DNA from: DASUGM01 sp036274055
Lineage (GTDB): Bacteria > Acidobacteriota > Vicinamibacteria > Vicinamibacterales > SCN-69-37
DNA: 23,241 nt
Direction: 5' to 3'
Assembly (NCBI GenBank): GCA_036274055.1
Contig: DASUGM010000228.1
Location: 1-23,241 of the forward strand
The notes beneath the pieces are model-generated. The model searched no databases and was not told where the DNA came from. It was given only the letters and a program-made list of their open reading frames with translations. Shown here one piece after another: positions 19,085-23,241 of this stretch (the first letter of the stretch is position 1; each line of letters opens with the position of its first letter). The translations under genes and the position numbers were made by a program.

Positions 19085-20739
19085 TGCGCCGCTCGCTGCT
19101 GATCCTTCTGGCGCTCGGTGGTCTCACCTTCCTCTGGGGACTGGGACACTCGGCGATTCAGGATTCCGATGAGGCGTTCTACGCCGAGGCCGCGCGCGAG
19201 ATGGTCGGCAGCGGCGACTGGGTCGTGCCGCACGACAACTTCGAAGAGCGACTTCAGAAGCCGATCCTGTACTACTGGCTGACCGCGGCGACCTACGCCG
19301 TCGCCGGCGTCTCCGAAGCGGCAGCGCGCTTCTGGGCGGGCGCAGCCGGACTCGGCCTGGCGCTGATCGCGTGGGCGGCGGCGAGGCGCTGGTACGACGA
19401 GTTGACCGGCCTGATTGCCGGAGCCATTGTCGCGACGAGTTTCGGCTTCGTGCCGATCGCCCGCCAGGCGCTCCCCGACGTGCCGTTCGCGTTTTTTGTC
19501 AGCGTGACCATTTGGGCGGCGATCGAAGCGTCGCTGGCGCCGCCGCGCGCAAGCGGGCGATGGCTCTATGTCGCGTCGGCCGCCGCCGGACTCGCGATGC
19601 TGACGAAGGGCCCGCTCGCGGTGGTGCTGCCCGGCGCCGTCCTGCTGCCGCTGCTGATTTGGGAGCGACGCCGCGGCGACGGCGGCGGCGCCACGTTCGC
19701 CGCCGCGATCCGCCCGGCGCAGTTCGCGATCGCCGCGGCGATCTTCCTGGCGGTCGCGGTGCCCTGGTTCGCCGCGATCACCGAGCGGCTCGGCGCCGGC
19801 TATCTGACCCGGTTTTTCTTCGAAGAGAACCTCGAGCGTTTCGGCACCTCGCGCTACAACGAACGGCGCTCGGTGTTTTTCTACTTTCCAATCATCGCCG
19901 GCGGGCTGCTGCCGTGGTCGGTCTTCGGCGCGCTGTGGCTGCGCCCGCTGATCCGCTGGGTCGGCCGCGCGCGCGCGATGCTTCCGGCCGAGCGCCGCTT
20001 GACCTGCTGGGCGCTCGGTCCGCTCGCGGTGTTCATGACGTCGGTGGGGAGCCAGCCGCGCTACATCCTGCCGTGCCTCGTGCCGCTGGCCGTGCTGCTG
20101 GCTCGCGCCATCTCGACACACGTGCAGGCGCGCGCCAGGACATTTTCGCTGACCGCGCTGGCGGCGGGCGCGGTGATGGTGCTGCTCGGCGCGCTGGTCT
20201 GGCGGGCGCGTCCGCTGCTCGTCGCGGCCAACCCGTCGTGGACGCACATCGAGCCGGCGCTGATGATCGCTGCCGGCGCCGCCGCGATCATCGCCGCCTG
20301 GATCATGCCGCCGCGGCGCGCACTGGCGGCGCTGACCGTCTGCGCGGCGGTGACGGTGATCGCGTTCGAGAGTTCGGTTCGCGTCCTCGGCCGGCCTGAG
20401 CCGGTGGAGGTGGTCGCGGCTGCCGCCCGGCAGGCCGGTCCGGTGCCGGCGATTTGCGCGTGCGGCGCGTTCGCTCGCAGCCTGACCTTCTACACCCACG
20501 TGCCGACGGTCGTCGGCGCGACCGAGGACGAGGTCGTCGATTTTCTCTCGAAGAGCGATCGCGTCCTCGCCGCCATCGATTCGAAGATGCTGGCGCAGGT
20601 CGAGACGCGAATGGGGAAGTCGTTTCCGCGCCTGACCGAAGTCACGTATCTCGACTCGGCGGCATGGCAGCGGGTGGATTCACTGCGATCACCCGATCCG
20701 AAGCGCCTGCAGCGTGTCATCCTGATCAGCAATCGATGA
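19084..20739 (+). CDS. Family 39-type glycosyltransferase, ArnT-like (GT-C fold)
   Basis: A polytopic membrane protein of 551 residues. The first periplasmic loop has the acidic pair in QDSDEAFYAEAAREM (Asp29, Glu30) and the segment LQKPILYYWL (58-67), both characteristic of ArnT and PMT-like enzymes that move a sugar from a polyprenyl-phosphate carrier to lipid A or protein. About ten or more hydrophobic segments follow, with a soluble C-terminal domain after about residue 430. The ATG overlaps the purH stop, and the gene ends in an ATGA overlap with the next transferase, so the three are one operon. The sugar and acceptor cannot be assigned; a PMT-type mannosyltransferase is an alternative. 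Confidence 0.9.
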   Translation: MRRSLLILLALGGLTFLWGLGHSAIQDSDEAFYAEAAREMVGSGDWVVPHDNFEERLQKPILYYWLTAATYAVAGVSEAAARFWAGAAGLGLALIAWAAARRWYDELTGLIAGAIVATSFGFVPIARQALPDVPFAFFVSVTIWAAIEASLAPPRASGRWLYVASAAAGLAMLTKGPLAVVLPGAVLLPLLIWERRRGDGGGATFAAAIRPAQFAIAAAIFLAVAVPWFAAITERLGAGYLTRFFFEENLERFGTSRYNERRSVFFYFPIIAGGLLPWSVFGALWLRPLIRWVGRARAMLPAERRLTCWALGPLAVFMTSVGSQPRYILPCLVPLAVLLARAISTHVQARARTFSLTALAAGAVMVLLGALVWRARPLLVAANPSWTHIEPALMIAAGAAAIIAAWIMPPRRALAALTVCAAVTVIAFESSVRVLGRPEPVEVVAAAARQAGPVPAICACGAFARSLTFYTHVPTVVGATEDEVVDFLSKSDRVLAAIDSKMLAQVETRMGKSFPRLTEVTYLDSAAWQRVDSLRSPDPKRLQRVILISNR

Positions 20740-22055
20740 GCGCGATGCCGCGCTGGATCTTCGTGCTGCTCGCCGCGGCGTTCGCCGCTCGCCTCGCGTT
20801 CGGTCTCGCCGGCGAGCTCTGGGGACCTGACGAGCTGCAGATTTTTCTCATCGGGCTGCAGTACTACACGACCGGGCAGTGGCCGCTGTACGGTCCGGAC
20901 GTCGTTTACACGCAGACGCAAGTGCCTGGCGGGCTGCAGGGTCTGCTCATCGGCGGGCCGATGCGTCTGCTCGCCGTGCCGGAAGCGCCGTACGTCCTGC
21001 TGAATCTGCTGTCGTTCGCGGCGCTGGCGCTGCTCGCGTGGTACATCGGGAAGCGCCTGCCGTCGGTGCCGCGCTGGTTCCTGTGGCCGTGGATCTTCTT
21101 CAGTCCGTGGACGCTCGATCTGTCGACGCACATCACCAACCCGTCGTACGTGCTGTTCGGAGCGGTGCTGTTCTTCGTCAGCGCCTGCGAACTCGTGCCG
21201 GCGCTGAGAACCGGCGCGTTGCCGGCCGGTGCCGCGTACTTCGGCCTCGGCTTCGGCATGCTCTGGGTCTACCAACTGCATCTGTCGGCGTCGCTGCTGG
21301 GGCCGATCGCGGTGGTCGTCGTTGTGCTGGCGGCGCGCGAGGACTGGCGACGCGTGGCCCGCGGCGTTCCGTTTCTCGCCGCCGGCGCCGCACTCGCGGG
21401 CGCCACGCTGCTGCCAACACTGATGTCTGCCGGCGTCGTCGGCGTCGCCGGTGCGACGCGGGCCAACATGGCGTTCGAACCGGAAAACCTGTTACGGCTG
21501 CCGGATGTCGCCGCCAAGTTCTTCTCGTTCGGCAGCTTCGAACTGCCGCGCTTCGTCGGGGCGAGCACCGACGAACGCCTTGCGTTCCTCGAGCATTACT
21601 GGTGGGCGGCCCCGTTTGCGGCGTTCGCGGCGCTGTGCGGCATCGCGCAAACCGTAGTGCTGATCGTCGGCTTGATCTGGCCCGGCAGTGGTCAGCGCGG
21701 TTGGCCCGCCGTCAAGATCGCCACCATCCTGCTGCTGGCGATGCTGTGTCTCGCCTTCGCTTTCTCGATCAAGGAGCCGGCGTCGCACGCGTTCTACGTG
21801 ATGTTGCCGGTCGTCGAGATCTACGCGTTCTACTGGTGGGATCGACTGCTGCGCGACCGTCGCATCCGCGCGCTGGCCGTGGCGCTGCTCGTCGCCGGCG
21901 CGGTGACGCACGTCGCGCTCGCGATCAGGAACTTCAGGGAGCGCTCGCTCTACGTCAATCGTCCGCTGGTGATGCGCGCGATCGACGAGAAGGACTATCG
22001 CATCGTCGGTGAACGGCGGCCCGACGCGTGGCGCAGGGGGGAAACGCCTCGGTAG
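20736..22055 (+). CDS. Polytopic membrane glycosyltransferase-like protein (GT-C type)
   Basis: A protein of 439 residues with many hydrophobic segments. It has an N-terminal signal-anchor helix and then the first-loop acidic motif GPDELQIF (Asp32, Glu33), as in family 39 and related GT-C enzymes. It is more divergent than the gene upstream, and I cannot place it in a named subfamily. The ATG at 20736 overlaps the previous stop by four bases (ATGA), the reason for choosing it over an open frame that extends further upstream. Its TAG stop (22053-22055) is the first part of array E. A role in envelope glycosylation alongside its neighbours is inferred. Confidence 0.8.
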   Translation: MSAMPRWIFVLLAAAFAARLAFGLAGELWGPDELQIFLIGLQYYTTGQWPLYGPDVVYTQTQVPGGLQGLLIGGPMRLLAVPEAPYVLLNLLSFAALALLAWYIGKRLPSVPRWFLWPWIFFSPWTLDLSTHITNPSYVLFGAVLFFVSACELVPALRTGALPAGAAYFGLGFGMLWVYQLHLSASLLGPIAVVVVVLAAREDWRRVARGVPFLAAGAALAGATLLPTLMSAGVVGVAGATRANMAFEPENLLRLPDVAAKFFSFGSFELPRFVGASTDERLAFLEHYWWAAPFAAFAALCGIAQTVVLIVGLIWPGSGQRGWPAVKIATILLLAMLCLAFAFSIKEPASHAFYVMLPVVEIYAFYWWDRLLRDRRIRALAVALLVAGAVTHVALAIRNFRERSLYVNRPLVMRAIDEKDYRIVGERRPDAWRRGETPR

Positions 22056-22128
22056 GCTCATGGCTCATGGCTCATGGCTCAGCGCCACAAGCTTTGTGCA
22101 CAGAGCCCTGAGCCCTGAGCCCTGAGCC
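22055..22128. repeat. Inverted heptamer array E (4 + 4 units, 18-base spacer)
   Basis: Left arm: GGCTCAT three times and GGCTCAG once (22055-22082). Right arm: CAGAGCC then CTGAGCC three times (22101-22128). Read on one strand, the units are GGCTCAT in the left arm and GGCTCAG in the right, so the seventh position differs by arm. The 18-base spacer contains CACAA-GCT-TTGTG, a small hairpin at the apex. The array exactly fills the gap between two convergent genes: the left edge overlaps the TAG of one, and the right edge overlaps the stop of the other (CTA at 22128-22130 on the plus strand). Confidence 0.95.
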
Positions 22129-23241
22129 TAGTTCCACTGGATGCGCGGCAAGTACGGCCCCGCGATCAGCCGCAGCAGCATCAACGCCAGCCACAGCGTC
22201 GCCGGCCACACCGGCACGCGGGCGTCGAGCCAGGCGATGAACGCGCGAATCCGCGGCCACGACCGCCACGCGATCACCGCGCCGGCCGCGGCGATCGCGT
22301 GCGTCGCCGGGAAGACGTAGCGCTCGGCAACGCGACTCGCCGGGCTCATCATCAACATCAGCAACGCCGCGTAGGCGACCGCGAACAGCAGGCCGCGCGA
22401 TGTGGTGCTGCCGCTCGCCGTCAGCCAGCTGCGTGCCGATGCGCGGTGCCGCCACAAGAACACCAGTAGCGCCACGCTCCACGGCGCCGGATGCCAGAGG
22501 ATGCGGCTGAGATAGAAACCGAGATGCGTCGCGAATTCGATCAGGTTGTTGAGCGGCGTCGCCACCGTCACGTCGCCCATCTGCCGCTCCCAATAGCGCG
22601 ACCAGAACGGCAGCCCGGTGGCGGCGTGATGCCAGGTGTCGTAGAGCCACATCGCGCCGCCGATCGCCGCGACGCCGGCGGCGATCGCGACGATCGGACG
22701 CCCGATCGTGCCCGGCCGCCGCGTCGGATTGATCACCGCCCACACCCCGGCGGCCAGCAGCAGCATGATCACGAACGCGCCTTTGATCCAGAGGCCCGCC
22801 GCCAGGCCAAGCGCAACGAGCGTCAGCCAGATCCAGGACTCGCGGACCCGATCGATGCCAACGAGCGTAATCAGCAGCGCGGCCAGCAGCGGATACTCCT
22901 GGTTCGCCCGCAACCGGAAGATGAATGCCACCGGCATCAGCTGAATCAGCGCCATCGCCGCGCGCGCGTCGTCGCGCGCGGTGACGTCGCGGACCAGGAT
23001 CGCGATCAGCAGCACCACCGCGATGTTGATGGCGACGCCGACGACATACGCGCTCTGTTCGGCCGGCACGCCAAGCCGCGCCAGCGCCGCGGGCAACAGG
23101 AACGTCCCGGCCGGATGTTCGAGAAACGGGCCCTCGACGCCGATGCGTTCCCAGAAGCCCCACCATTGCGGGGCCACCCACTGCGACGCCGGTTCCTGCG
23201 CGAGCCGCGCGGACAGGCCCGCGTAAAGCTCCGAGTCCGGG
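22128..23241 (-). CDS. Family 39-type membrane glycosyltransferase (5' end outside window)
   Basis: The frame is open to the window edge, giving 370 visible residues; the N-terminal membrane helix lies outside. The visible part begins with PDSELYAGLSARLAQEP, the acidic first-loop motif, followed by FLEHPAGTFLLPA, equivalent to the KPP/HPP segment of ArnT/PMT-type enzymes. At least seven hydrophobic stretches follow, up to RIQWN at the end. A GTG at 23177 could act as a start, but it would cut off the acidic motif, so the gene very probably continues beyond the edge. It converges on the upstream transferase through array E. The substrate is unknown. Confidence 0.85.
   Translation of the reverse strand, partial: PDSELYAGLSARLAQEPASQWVAPQWWGFWERIGVEGPFLEHPAGTFLLPAALARLGVPAEQSAYVVGVAINIAVVLLIAILVRDVTARDDARAAMALIQLMPVAFIFRLRANQEYPLLAALLITLVGIDRVRESWIWLTLVALGLAAGLWIKGAFVIMLLLAAGVWAVINPTRRPGTIGRPIVAIAAGVAAIGGAMWLYDTWHHAATGLPFWSRYWERQMGDVTVATPLNNLIEFATHLGFYLSRILWHPAPWSVALLVFLWRHRASARSWLTASGSTTSRGLLFAVAYAALLMLMMSPASRVAERYVFPATHAIAAAGAVIAWRSWPRIRAFIAWLDARVPVWPATLWLALMLLRLIAGPYLPRIQWN

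Noticed and set aside
22055..22128. Array E read as an insertion-sequence terminal repeat or attachment site
   Set aside because: There is no transposase or integrase in the window, no target-site duplication is evident, and the unit structure is tandem heptamers.

Overview
This is a high-GC bacterial chromosome segment with strong G/C bias at third codon positions. It holds 21 complete protein genes, a partial gene at each edge, and no tRNA, rRNA, CRISPR array or transposase gene that I can see. I infer a Gram-negative bacterium of the Acidobacteriota type (possibly Vicinamibacteria) from gene content and style. There is no phylogenetic marker in the window to prove this.

Layout: 1-935 is the tail of an unknown gene followed by a short-chain dehydrogenase. 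1072-2591 (minus strand) is a family-4 glycosyltransferase overlapping a ThiS-type sulfur carrier. 2654-15108 (plus strand) is a respiratory complex I operon with its own promoter, in the order nuoA-B-C-gmhA-D-E-F-H-J-K-L-M-N. nuoG and nuoI are absent, and a sedoheptulose-7-phosphate isomerase (gmhA) is embedded between nuoC and nuoD. 15127-16530 (minus) is selA. 16576-17028 is an unrecognised 150-residue protein. 17106-17312 (minus) is a cold-shock protein with a long leader that contains an intrinsic terminator. 17474-22055 (plus) is purH, translationally coupled to two polytopic glycosyltransferases. 22128-23241 (minus) is a third such glycosyltransferase, cut by the window edge.

The most striking signal is between the genes. 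Four intergenic gaps (943-1069, 4772-4869, 6714-6833, 22055-22128) share one architecture: four tandem short units (heptamers in three, decamers in one), a spacer of 18-64 bases, then four units of the same kind in inverted orientation. The unit sequence differs at every locus, so what is conserved is the arrangement and not the sequence. A fifth gap (15108-15149) has one arm only, with five full heptamers and a partial sixth. Stop codons of the flanking genes repeatedly lie in or at the array edge. Inside the nuo operon, nuoL carries a perfect in-frame 42-base duplication (four 21-base units) and nuoM ends in a short repeat-encoded tail; both may be related invasions of coding sequence.

Functionally, the Nuo subunits form the proton-pumping NADH:quinone oxidoreductase. 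NuoG and NuoI would have to come from elsewhere in the genome for electrons to pass from NuoF to NuoB. gmhA and the glycosyltransferases point to cell-envelope glycan synthesis, selA to selenocysteine use, and purH to the last two steps of IMP synthesis.
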